Assembly: GCF_000219125.1 (NCBI RefSeq)
Contig: NZ_AFGF01000085.1
Coordinates: forward strand, 1,542 to 65,173
Direction: 5' to 3'
DNA: 63,632 bases
Source of the DNA: Acetonema longum DSM 6540
GTDB taxonomy: Bacteria > Bacillota > Negativicutes > Sporomusales > Acetonemataceae
Position 1 is the stretch's first letter, and each line of letters starts with the position of its first letter. A model generated the notes under the pieces. It was not told the DNA's origin. It saw only the letters and a list, made by a program, of their open reading frames with translations, and did no database searches. The position numbers and the translations under genes are program-made. Shown here one piece after another: positions 47,321 through 55,138 of the stretch.

Positions 47321-48650
47321 CGATGCAAGGCAGGCAGGCCTGACACAAGGCAGCATCATAAAACCGCTGGTTCTGTTTGCTTTGCCGCTTTTGGGCAGCA
47401 GCCTGATTCAGCAGCTGTATAATACGGTCGACATTATTTTCATCGGGCAGCTGCTGGGAAAAGAAGCTGCCGCGGCAGTGGGAGCAAGCAGTTTGCTGGT
47501 GGCGTCCATGGTGGCCTTCTTCACCGGTGCCAGCATTGGTTCTAATGTTTTGGCAGCCCGGTTCTTTGGCTCCAAACAGCATGGGGAGCTCCAAGCCGTT
47601 GTATCCATGGCCTTTATGGTAAGCATCGCCGGCGGACTGGCTTTGACACTGACCGGTTATGGGCTTGCGCCTCTGTTCTTGCGATGGCTCAATGTCCCTG
47701 ACGCCATCTATGGCCTTGCCTTAGAATACCTGCGAATTTATATTGCAAGTCTGACAAGCATGGCCGGATACAATATCGGCGCAGGTGTGCTCAGAGGGCT
47801 TGGCGATTCCCGCTCGCCGATGATCTATCAGTTGATTGGCGGCATAGTTAATATTGCGGCCAACGGGCTGTTTATCGGTTGGTTCCATTGGGGTGTACAG
47901 GGATCGGCATTGGCTACTCTGTTCTCTCAAAGTCTCGCGGCTGTTTTAGTGTTTCGGCGGCTGGCATTTTTGGATCAGCCGTATTGCCTTACCATACGGG
48001 CAATACGGCTTAAAGTCCATACCCTGCGCAGCATTATGCGAATCGGCGTGCCTGCCGGCATACAGGCCATGCTGGTAACCTTATCGAACTTGATTGTGCA
48101 AAATCACATCAACCTGCTGGGAATCGATAGCATCGCGGCATTTACGGCATATTTCAAAGTAGAACTGTTTATTTACCTGCCGATTGTCGCTATCGGTCAG
48201 GCTAACATTACGTTTACCAGCCAGAATATCGGGGCATGCAAGCCGAACCGGGCGATCCGGGGAACCAGGGCAAGCATTGCTTTGGGGCTGGGGGTTGCCG
48301 CTGTATCCAGCATAACAGCCCTGGTCTTTTGCCAGCAGGCTTTTCGCCTGTTTACAAAGGATACGGCAGTCATTGGCATTGGGACACAGATTGCCATGAA
48401 TGTTTTTCCCTGGTATTTTATGTATGTGTTTTTAGAGATTTTGGCTGCGTTTATTCGGGGAAGCGGCAAAAATTTGGAACCAACCTTAATTATTCTGGTG
48501 AATATGTGTCTGATTCGCCCCATTTATGTAATGATTATATCCCATATGGCGCCCGGCGCTGTGGCGATTGCCTGGGTTTATCCCATTACCTGGCTTACGA
48601 CAAGTGTCTGTATGGGATTGTACTATCTGAAGCTTCGCAAAAAATGGTAA
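47301..48650 (+). CDS. MATE-family exporter in the cobalamin-controlled operon
   Basis: A 449-residue MATE protein with twelve hydrophobic segments (LVLFALPLLGSSLIQQLYNTVDIIFIGQLLG near the start; AIGQANITFTSQNIGACKPNRAIRG in the middle). It starts inside the upstream hydrolase gene and is the last gene of the riboswitch operon. Pairing an exporter with an importer and a hydrolase is the arrangement of metallophore cycles: export of the free chelator, import of the metal complex. No biosynthesis gene for a metallophore is in the operon, so this remains a hypothesis. Confidence 0.9.
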   Translation: MPNQTSDDARQAGLTQGSIIKPLVLFALPLLGSSLIQQLYNTVDIIFIGQLLGKEAAAAVGASSLLVASMVAFFTGASIGSNVLAARFFGSKQHGELQAVVSMAFMVSIAGGLALTLTGYGLAPLFLRWLNVPDAIYGLALEYLRIYIASLTSMAGYNIGAGVLRGLGDSRSPMIYQLIGGIVNIAANGLFIGWFHWGVQGSALATLFSQSLAAVLVFRRLAFLDQPYCLTIRAIRLKVHTLRSIMRIGVPAGIQAMLVTLSNLIVQNHINLLGIDSIAAFTAYFKVELFIYLPIVAIGQANITFTSQNIGACKPNRAIRGTRASIALGLGVAAVSSITALVFCQQAFRLFTKDTAVIGIGTQIAMNVFPWYFMYVFLEILAAFIRGSGKNLEPTLIILVNMCLIRPIYVMIISHMAPGAVAIAWVYPITWLTTSVCMGLYYLKLRKKW

Positions 48651-48709
48651 CGTGAGCCAGCTTATTCTACAAAACAAAGCCTGTCGAAATATCTCAAACA
48701 TAATAGGAA

Positions 48710-48752
48710 AAAATGGCGCTGTCCGTTAAAGCAGGAGATAGCCCCATTTTTC
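48710..48752. terminator. Terminator between MATE and acetyltransferase genes
   Basis: AAAAATGG...GCT...TCC pairs imperfectly with GGAGATAGCCCCATTTTT; A and T tracts on the two sides, between convergent genes. Confidence 0.7.
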
Positions 48753-48758
48753 CGTTTT

Positions 48759-49976
48759 CTAAAAGTAGTCCGAAAAATAAGGGGTCTGTTGCTCAATCGC
48801 ATCCTCCAGCATATCCACCGTGTCCGGGCCGCAGGCAATGCGTCCGATTTTATGCAAATAATCCGGCCGCTTGTATCCCAGCAGCATGGTCGTCATGGTT
48901 TGGATATCGATCCTGGCGCTGCGGCGGCGGCGCTCCGCCGTGCGGACGACTGCCCCCTTCCCGTCCGGGTCGATGCGCAGGGTAAAGGACCCCTGGTTCC
49001 AGGAAAGCATCGGATCATCGAGAATAAAACTCCATTCCCGCTCTTTGGTATCCGGCTTAAAGGGATACTGGGCGATAAACTGCTCCAAATCCACAATACG
49101 GGCCATGTAATAAGGTGATATTACTTCCTTGATGTCTGCGTCCTCGAGTAAAAATGCCAGCGGCTCGTCCGTATGAATATTGCCTACGACCTTTGAAATC
49201 ATGGAAAAGTGAGCGCTGATAAAATTCCACAGCCCGCTGCGGGCTTCTTCATTGACAGAAATCATATCCTTGATGTGGAAAATTTCGTCTGCAATCCAGT
49301 AAAGAATATAGCCGTCCGGCTGTCCGTCATCACTGTAATACACAGCGGCCATCAGATCATCCAGATCCCACCGCCAGTATTCGCTCCAGGCCAAATCATC
49401 CCGCAGCATGGCTCCATGGGTTTGAAGGGCAAACCGGTGATACGCCTTTTTTACATCGTCACTTTCGATGCCAACCCTCCCGACTTCACCGGAAACCTGC
49501 TTAATTTTTGGCAGCTGATAATCCTTCACCTCAAAAACAATTTTATCGGAAATGATCTCCCATCCCTTGCGGCGATAGTAAGGAATGGAGTATGGATACA
49601 GGTAGGAAATCGACTGCTTTTTCTCCGCCATTTTTTCCAGCGCCTGATACAGCAGCTTGTGCATCAAGCCTTGATTGGAGTATTCCGGGAAAGTACCGAC
49701 ACCGGTAAGGCCGCCCATGTCGTAGGTTCTATTGAATATCCTTACCTGAAGCGGATAAACCGCCACCTGCGACACTAACTTATCGCCGTTAAACCAGCCC
49801 CAGACCTCCGCCTGTTCCAAAGCCGGCGATTTGGCATGAACGATGTCCCGTTCCTCCCAGCCAACCTTGCGCAGATCATCATCGGTTACCTGAAACACGT
49901 ACCGCAGCAATTCATTGTACTGTTCAAGATGTTCCACGCCAACTCTTTTCATTTTCAACTGTCTTTTGTTCGCCAT
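48759..49976 (-). CDS. Eis-like GNAT N-acetyltransferase with SCP2-like tail
   Basis: About 405 residues from the ATG at 49976, which follows AAAGGA; the frame extends 27 codons further without a site. N-terminal GNAT fold with the acetyl-CoA loop VGTFPEYSNQGLMHKLLYQALEKM near 70-93, a second GNAT-like lobe, and a C-terminal sterol-carrier-like domain (GSFTLRIDPDGKGAVVRTAERRRRSARIDIQTMTTMLLGYKRPD). This three-part build is that of Eis and related enhanced-survival acetyltransferases that acetylate amines, including aminoglycosides. The native substrate is unknown. Confidence 0.85.
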   Translation of the reverse strand: MANKRQLKMKRVGVEHLEQYNELLRYVFQVTDDDLRKVGWEERDIVHAKSPALEQAEVWGWFNGDKLVSQVAVYPLQVRIFNRTYDMGGLTGVGTFPEYSNQGLMHKLLYQALEKMAEKKQSISYLYPYSIPYYRRKGWEIISDKIVFEVKDYQLPKIKQVSGEVGRVGIESDDVKKAYHRFALQTHGAMLRDDLAWSEYWRWDLDDLMAAVYYSDDGQPDGYILYWIADEIFHIKDMISVNEEARSGLWNFISAHFSMISKVVGNIHTDEPLAFLLEDADIKEVISPYYMARIVDLEQFIAQYPFKPDTKEREWSFILDDPMLSWNQGSFTLRIDPDGKGAVVRTAERRRRSARIDIQTMTTMLLGYKRPDYLHKIGRIACGPDTVDMLEDAIEQQTPYFSDYF

Positions 49977-50117
49977 ATAAATCGTCCTTTCGCAGAAGGT
50001 CTTACAACTGTTTATCGGTAGTATTATGATAGTCACTGGCCATTTTACAATTCCCATTTCTTTAATTATATATTTCGCGAAGCGCTCTTACGAAGTCCTT
50101 CCCTGTTAAGCCAGTTA

Positions 50118-50168
50118 AAGTGAACCGGCTCATTTGGGGTCGTATGGCAAAAATGAGCCGGTTTACTT
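50118..50168. other. Inverted repeat in the 49977-50275 gap
   Basis: AAGTGAACCGGCTCATTT pairs with AAATGAGCCGGTTTACTT (one mismatch) around a 15-nt loop. The T tract is weak on both sides, so it may be a terminator or an operator for the Eis-like gene. Nothing else is seen in this gap besides the hairpin at 50233-50270. Confidence 0.55.
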
Positions 50169-50232
50169 CTATTCTGTAATACCATCGGATCAGCTCCTAA
50201 CAGCACGGTCTCCTTATCAATTCCGGAAAAGC

Positions 50233-50270
50233 AGAAACCCTTGCGGCCAGGACCGGCCGCAAGGGTTTCT
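50233..50270. terminator. Terminator of the EamA gene
   Basis: A perfect 16-bp stem, AGAAACCCTTGCGGCC with complement, loop AGGACC, 6 bp beyond the EamA stop. On the minus strand it is followed by GCTTTTCC. Confidence 0.75.
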
Positions 50271-50275
50271 GTCTG

Positions 50276-51193
50276 TTATGATCGTTCTTCGCGATGCATT
50301 GGGCTCCGGGAGGCAGCGCCGATAACGCCGATAATGATAATGACCGCACCGATGATATGAAAATATTCCAGCCGTTCCTGCAGAAAAACCACGCCGGCAA
50401 AAATGGTGATCAATGTCGCTAAATTATTGAATACACTCATCTTAGCCGCTTCCATCTTAGACAGGGCATAATTGCTCAAAAAGGACGTTCCCAGGGATGA
50501 CAATACGCCAAGGTATAAAACGGCGATGAAAAAATTCCTGCTGGCCAAAGGGATAAAGTAATCAGCCAGGGTTTGACCGGCGAAGTGCTGTATGACTGAG
50601 ATACCGTTAAAGGCAATCATGCCGAACGCTGTCATTATGTATGTCAATAAAGGCAGTGAATATCGCCTGGTCAACTTACGGGCCAAAACACTATAACACG
50701 CTGCGGACAACGCTGAAAGAAGAATCAGGGCCATTCCTTTGGCGTTTGTCAGTTCAAGCGCAGCGCCTTTCATGGCGAAAATGTAGACAACCCCGGCGAC
50801 GGACACTAGAGTCGCGAATTTTTGCCTTGTTGTAGAATATTCCTTTAAAAAGTGTGCGGCCAGGATTAAGGTAAAAATCGGGACAGTCGCTTGAATAATG
50901 CCGGCTTCTGAGGAAGACGCACAGGCTAAGCCAAACGCCTGAAAAGCAAAAAACAAGGCAGGGTAAAATATCGCTAAGGGCAATATAGTCATCAGATCCC
51001 TGCTGTTCAACTCCAGCCGGATATGCCCGGTTAGAACCGGGATAGAAGCAACGGCAAAGGAAATGGTAAAGCGATGAGCCAGAGTATCCATTGGGCTGGC
51101 TGCGCTTAAAGCAATTTTTACGAACAAAAAGGAAAAGCCGATGATGAGCGCGTATAGGAAAGCTGCAGCATACGCTTTGTTAACCTCGGTCAT
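50276..51193 (-). CDS. EamA/DMT-family transporter
   Basis: A 305-residue member of the drug/metabolite transporter superfamily with ten hydrophobic segments and the two EamA repeats (first about 8-140, second about 155-295; FLSNYALSKMEAAKMSVFNNLATLITIFAGVVFLQERL is the classic end of repeat 2). These export amino acids or other metabolites. Its ATG overlaps the TGA of the GNAT gene upstream (ATGA), so the two are coupled. Confidence 0.9.
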   Translation of the reverse strand: MTEVNKAYAAAFLYALIIGFSFLFVKIALSAASPMDTLAHRFTISFAVASIPVLTGHIRLELNSRDLMTILPLAIFYPALFFAFQAFGLACASSSEAGIIQATVPIFTLILAAHFLKEYSTTRQKFATLVSVAGVVYIFAMKGAALELTNAKGMALILLSALSAACYSVLARKLTRRYSLPLLTYIMTAFGMIAFNGISVIQHFAGQTLADYFIPLASRNFFIAVLYLGVLSSLGTSFLSNYALSKMEAAKMSVFNNLATLITIFAGVVFLQERLEYFHIIGAVIIIIGVIGAASRSPMHREERS

Positions 51194-51639
51194 AGTTCTT
51201 GGGATATCTGCTTGAACATATCCACATGTTCAATGCCGGCGTCCATATATATCGGCCCCTTAGCCTGATACCCCAGACCTTCGTAAAACGATTTGGCATG
51301 CAGCTGGGCCGATAGTTTTAACGAATCATACTTTTCTTTTTTCGCCTCAGCTTCAATGGCTTCCATGATTCTTCTGCCAACGCCCTGACCCCTTTGCTTG
51401 CCCGTCACGGCTACCCGCTCAATTTTCAGCACGCCGCCGCCATAAGGGCGGAATCGGGCGGTTCCCACTGCCTGCCCCTGATCATCCAGCAACAGAATGT
51501 GCCGGGTATCGGCCTGACGATCATAATCATCCATTTCCAATTCTTCCGGCACATGCTGCTCGTCAATAAAGACCTTACGCCGGATGTGAAAGGCTTGTTC
51601 CAGTTGTTGCGAATCATGGATTATAACGATCTGATACAT
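51190..51639 (-). CDS. GNAT-family N-acetyltransferase (YjcF/ElaA-like)
   Basis: 149 residues of a compact GNAT fold: FHIRRKVFIDEQHVPEELEMDD near 17-38, and the acetyl-CoA loop RVAVTGKQRGQGVGRRIMEAIEAEAKK near 75-101 followed by LHAKSFYEGLGYQAKG. It is close to B. subtilis YjcF. Coupled to the EamA gene through ATGA and following the dehydrogenase gene by 6 bp, so part of a four-gene minus-strand unit from 53340 to 50276. Substrate unknown. Confidence 0.88.
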   Translation of the reverse strand: MYQIVIIHDSQQLEQAFHIRRKVFIDEQHVPEELEMDDYDRQADTRHILLLDDQGQAVGTARFRPYGGGVLKIERVAVTGKQRGQGVGRRIMEAIEAEAKKEKYDSLKLSAQLHAKSFYEGLGYQAKGPIYMDAGIEHVDMFKQISQEL

Positions 51640-51645
51640 AGTGAG

Positions 51646-52548
51646 TTAGCCTCCTAGAAATGTTTCAATATTTTTCAGCACTTTTTCACTCAACCGGTCA
51701 AAAGCCTGTTGGGTGCGACCGGATGATATATTCATGCAGTTTACATGGGGACTGGCAAGAAGCTTACCTGTGTTATCCCCAAGGGCGGCAGCAGTGTCAC
51801 AGAAAAATTCATTATCTCCGTGGGCGAGCCATTTGGCAAGGGCGGCAACATCGTGGGACGGGCCTATGGAGGTATTGAACATGATTTTGTGGTGACCAAA
51901 CCACTCAAATTGTTCGTCGTGGAATAAAATAACGTTTTTATTCAGACAGGTGCAGACGACATCCACTGTAGGCAGCAATTCTTTCAACGGCAGGTATTTG
52001 ATATTTTTTGCTTCTTGTTCCGGTTTGCGGGTGCGGCTGAAATAATATAAATCAGCCCCCAGGGCCTGAAGTGCGGCGGCTATCATCTGACCGGAAGTAC
52101 CAAGTCCAACGATACCGACTTTTAAGTCCGTAAGTTCTACCGGCAGTTCTTGCCACTGTTTACCGCCGAAACCATGGAGATAGCGGACGAGTTCGCAGAC
52201 TACATATTCGACAACGCCCTGGTCGCCATAATCGCGGATGCCATAAACGGTGATATCCTTGGCACGGGCGGTACGGATATCCACATTGGCGCTTGCTTCG
52301 GAATATAAGCTGCAGCACATGCCAATATAGCGGATGTTGGGGCAGGCATCAAGTACGTTTTTTTCTATGCGGCTGGTATAACTGAGCAATACGGCGTCAG
52401 CATCGCCAATACGGCGAATGATTTCTGCATCGTCCTGCGGAATATTATCAAACAACACGACTTGTTTTGCGTAATCATAGAGTTTCTGCTGAGCTGACGG
52501 TATCAGGCTTACCGGTTCTATGGCAACTATTTTTTTAAACATCTGCAT
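51646..52548 (-). CDS. D-isomer 2-hydroxyacid dehydrogenase-like protein, atypical active site
   Basis: 300 residues. The NAD fold is clear (KVGIVGLGTSGQMIAAAL near 144-161), and the start region and SPH motif (LLASPHVNCM near 270) fit the family. The catalytic arginine normally in NTARG is replaced: FNTSIGPSHDV. The conserved histidine of SPH is present. It may be an altered-specificity enzyme or a binding protein. ATGs at 52548 and 52542 are both possible relative to AGGAGT. It is next to a likewise atypical aspartate-dehydrogenase-like gene. Confidence 0.82.
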   Translation of the reverse strand: MQMFKKIVAIEPVSLIPSAQQKLYDYAKQVVLFDNIPQDDAEIIRRIGDADAVLLSYTSRIEKNVLDACPNIRYIGMCCSLYSEASANVDIRTARAKDITVYGIRDYGDQGVVEYVVCELVRYLHGFGGKQWQELPVELTDLKVGIVGLGTSGQMIAAALQALGADLYYFSRTRKPEQEAKNIKYLPLKELLPTVDVVCTCLNKNVILFHDEQFEWFGHHKIMFNTSIGPSHDVAALAKWLAHGDNEFFCDTAAALGDNTGKLLASPHVNCMNISSGRTQQAFDRLSEKVLKNIETFLGG

Positions 52549-52554
52549 ATACTC

Positions 52555-53340
52555 CTAAAATACAATTGGCGCTACGGCATTTTGTAAAACTTCTACTACG
52601 CTCCAAGCGGCAATCGCGCTGGTACGTGAATAGATGTTGAGCTCAGCGCGTACTTCTGCCCCTTGTATTTCAATTTTATATTCATCGCCTTTGAAGCCCG
52701 GCACGGCTTGGATTGTCATGGCTGTATTTTCCGGACCCGCGCTGGCCAGGGCGGTAGCAATTGCTACATTTACCTTGGTCGGCAGTAAGGCAATCGCTTC
52801 CTTGGTGGTGCCGCTGAACACCTGTTGCGGCGCCGTGATGTCCATTAATTCCCCATTGAAAAGCGGCGTATTTTTAAGTGAAGCCGGAGCCTTCTGCGCG
52901 CCGATGGAAGCTCTAATCGGGCTCATCAGAGCGGCTGTGCGCAGAACATCAAAACCGCCTACAGCGCCGCTGGCGATGTATACCCGGCGCTTATTCCGGG
53001 CAGCGGTATTTTTTATGCGTTCGTAAAACTCGCGATCGGCAAAGGCGCCAATTGACAGCACAACGAGGTTTGAACCGGCATTCAGTATCGCCTCACCGTA
53101 ATCCTGAACAGCTTTAACGGATGCGGCCTCCGCCGTAAAATCCGGCTTTATTGCCAAAAGTTCGTCAATATCGGCCCAGGCCTTACAACCGTGCCGTTCC
53201 GCGAATGCTTTTACACGCTCAGAATCCCTTCCCAGAACGCCAATCAGTTCATACTCCGGCAGATAGCCGTCCTTCCATGCATTAGCTACAATTTCGTTAA
53301 GGTAGCCGCAACCGATAAGCGCTAATTTAAATTTACCCAT
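52555..53340 (-). CDS. Aspartate-dehydrogenase-like oxidoreductase
   Basis: 261 residues of the NadX/DUF108 type. N-terminal Rossmann motif LALIGCGYLNEIV near 6-18, the family block YIASGAVGGFDVLRTAALMS near 118-137 and VNVAIATALASAGPENT near 190-206. In characterised aspartate dehydrogenases a histidine follows in an N-V-H type motif; here the matching region reads KGDEYKIEIQG with tyrosine, so the catalytic histidine seems to be missing. True aspartate oxidation is therefore doubtful. First gene of a four-gene unit. Confidence 0.8.
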   Translation of the reverse strand: MGKFKLALIGCGYLNEIVANAWKDGYLPEYELIGVLGRDSERVKAFAERHGCKAWADIDELLAIKPDFTAEAASVKAVQDYGEAILNAGSNLVVLSIGAFADREFYERIKNTAARNKRRVYIASGAVGGFDVLRTAALMSPIRASIGAQKAPASLKNTPLFNGELMDITAPQQVFSGTTKEAIALLPTKVNVAIATALASAGPENTAMTIQAVPGFKGDEYKIEIQGAEVRAELNIYSRTSAIAAWSVVEVLQNAVAPIVF

Positions 53341-53437
53341 AGTTTACCTCTCTTCAAGTCTTATTAGATTTTTGTACTTTAGCTCCAACAGGCAACTCCT
53401 GCTCTACTTCCTACCAATAAATTACCATACAAATAAA

Positions 53438-53474
53438 GAAGTTCCTGCAAATATCAACATATTGCAGGAACTTC
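53438..53474. repeat. Dispersed palindrome, copy 1
   Basis: GAAGTTCCTGCAA and TTGCAGGAACTTC form perfect 13-bp arms around 11 bp. A second copy lies at 58578-58615, and both share the flanking CAAATA and inner ATATC. The rest of the 53341-53716 gap shows no gene; a third partial motif GTCGAAGTTCTTA occurs at about 53656. Confidence 0.75.
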
Positions 53475-53716
53475 TCTTAAACCTTTTCATCCTATAACTA
53501 CAAAGGTGGCGTCATGGCTCCTGCGGAAAGCTGTTAAAGGATTTCGAGAACTTATCGGAAAAGAAGAAACATCCGGTGCTTGATTTTATGACATTTCTTA
53601 ATAACCCCGTCCCCGACACACAATTTTGCCGGTTTTCTTAGCCAACTTTGTTTAGAAATGTCGAAGTTCTTACGATATATTATAGATAACCAATATAACT
53701 GCAAAGGAGTGAGTAC

Positions 53717-54493
53717 ATGAATAAGCCACTGCCACACCCGCAAGAAAAGGCTTTTTTTATTGTTTGCCTCATATTCAGCATCATGACCTATCTTGCGTTA
53801 ATCCTCAGTATCGTGGGAATCATTTATATCTTATTTCTTGCCTTAATGGTCTGGATCGCTACTGGAGTATTCTTAGGAGAGGTTCGCACCAATTCCGTCA
53901 AAGTGTCGGAAAGCCAATTCCCGGAGGTCTATCATTTGGCCACTGATCTGGCAGCCAAAATGAATCTGGCCGTCCCGGATATTTATGTCATGCAGGCTGG
54001 CGGAACGTTGAATGCTATGGCGACTCGTTTCCTGGGGCGTAACTTCGTTATTATTTTTTCGGATGTTTTGGAATTAGCCTATGAAGAAGGGGAGGATGCC
54101 CTGGCGTTTATTGTAGCCCATGAACTGGCGCACATCAAACAGAAGCACTTATCACGCCGCTGGTTGGTGTATCCAGGCTTGTTGATTCCGTTTTTGGGCC
54201 CAGCGTATTCGCGCAGCTGCGAATACACTTGCGATAGTTTCGGCGCTTACTATGTCCCTGACGGCGCGGTCAACGGCCTGTTGATTCTAGCCGCCGGCAA
54301 AAAGATCTACAACAAGGTCAATGTGAACGCTTTTCTTCGGCAAGCCGACACGGAGCGCGGTTTATTTGTTTGGTTGGCCACCATTATTTCGACTCATCCC
54401 CCCTTGACAAAACGACTCAAGGCCATTACCGATGTGAGCGCCCATTATGCCCGCACAGCAACGCCCACAGCATATGGACATACGAACGCATAG
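53717..54493 (+). CDS. M48-family membrane metalloprotease
   Basis: A 258-residue HtpX-like zinc protease. Two hydrophobic segments near 12-32 and 34-55 anchor it; the catalytic domain has HELAH at 135-139 with the third ligand glutamate likely in SRSCEYTCDSFG near 173. Members degrade misfolded membrane proteins under stress. The N-terminal helices and short length fit the HtpX/Ste24-like subgroup. AAAGGAG precedes the ATG; a terminator follows 13 bp after the stop. Confidence 0.92.
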   Translation: MNKPLPHPQEKAFFIVCLIFSIMTYLALILSIVGIIYILFLALMVWIATGVFLGEVRTNSVKVSESQFPEVYHLATDLAAKMNLAVPDIYVMQAGGTLNAMATRFLGRNFVIIFSDVLELAYEEGEDALAFIVAHELAHIKQKHLSRRWLVYPGLLIPFLGPAYSRSCEYTCDSFGAYYVPDGAVNGLLILAAGKKIYNKVNVNAFLRQADTERGLFVWLATIISTHPPLTKRLKAITDVSAHYARTATPTAYGHTNA

Positions 54494-54505
54494 CCGGGCA
54501 CTTCT

Positions 54506-54538
54506 ACGGCATCTCGTTACGAGATGCCGTTTTATATT
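54506..54538 (+). terminator. Terminator of the M48 protease gene
   Basis: ACGGCATCTC pairs with GAGATGCCGT around GTTAC, followed by TTTATATTT. Confidence 0.85.
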
Positions 54539-54690
54539 TCCATAGTTATTCAGATACTCCCCGGCCAGTACAGCGCAAAAATCGAGTCAGCACAACTTTA
54601 GGCCTCAAATCATAAAGGTAGCCGGTGTAATATTGAGTTAAATAGTCTTTTATGAAGTTAACATGAGAAAACAACCAAAAAAGACGGAAT

Positions 54691-54719
54691 TTGATCAAAA
54701 ATTTTACCTATGCTATAAT
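54691..54719 (+). promoter_or_regulatory. Promoter in front of the frameshifted remnant
   Basis: TTGATC (54691-54696) and TATAAT (54714-54719) are 17 bp apart. The GTG at 54726 is only a few bases further on, so the transcript would be nearly leaderless at that start. Confidence 0.55.
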
Positions 54720-54725
54720 AATAAT

Positions 54726-55057
54726 GTGAGAAAAATTTTCAACTGCCGTTTTGTCAAAGAGACGGTTGCAGTGGATATTTATGAATCCGATTTGCCAGAA
54801 ATCGGGCGCAATTCCGGCTTATGCCCCGCAGCGGTGACAAAGTGGCGATTGTTATTCATAACAACGGCCGCAGAAATTTGATTTTTTGCGTCGGAGAACC
54901 CCGCCGCAAGCGTCTCTGTGGGTATTCTGGATGATGAGGAAGCTCAGATTCACCGGGATCATCGGTGATATGGCCTGTGCCTAAGGCGTTAGAAACGATT
55001 GACTATACTTTCGACACTGATTCCATCCTCGTAATTGCCAGCGAATACAACAAGTAA
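54726..55057 (+). pseudogene. Multiply frameshifted gene remnant
   Basis: A continuous protein can be read only by changing frame three times: VRKIFNCRFVKETVAVDIYESD... up to GRNSG, then PRSGDKVAIVIHNNGRR and NLIFCVGEP, then AASVSVGILDDEEAQIHRDHR, then PKALETIDYTFDTDSILVIASEYNK and a stop. The last part resembles the end of cupin-like sugar ketoisomerases (WxcM/FdtA type), but that is a weak likeness. The segments join without overlap, so this looks like recent decay of one gene of about 105-110 codons, or sequence errors. Confidence 0.6.
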
Positions 55058-55138
55058 AAGCATTAAAAGATATCCTACCGCACGGAAGCCAATTTTATGA
55101 AAGCAACTCATACGAATTTGGAATGAGGGAGGGAAACT

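Noticed and set aside
48759-48990. Several plus-strand frames over the acetyltransferase gene
   Set aside because: Complementary-strand shadows; the minus-strand Eis-like protein has coherent domains and a ribosome site.
53520-53716. Minus-strand frame at 53552-53743
   Set aside because: AT-rich, no family features, and it overlaps the promoter and ribosome site of the M48 protease gene.
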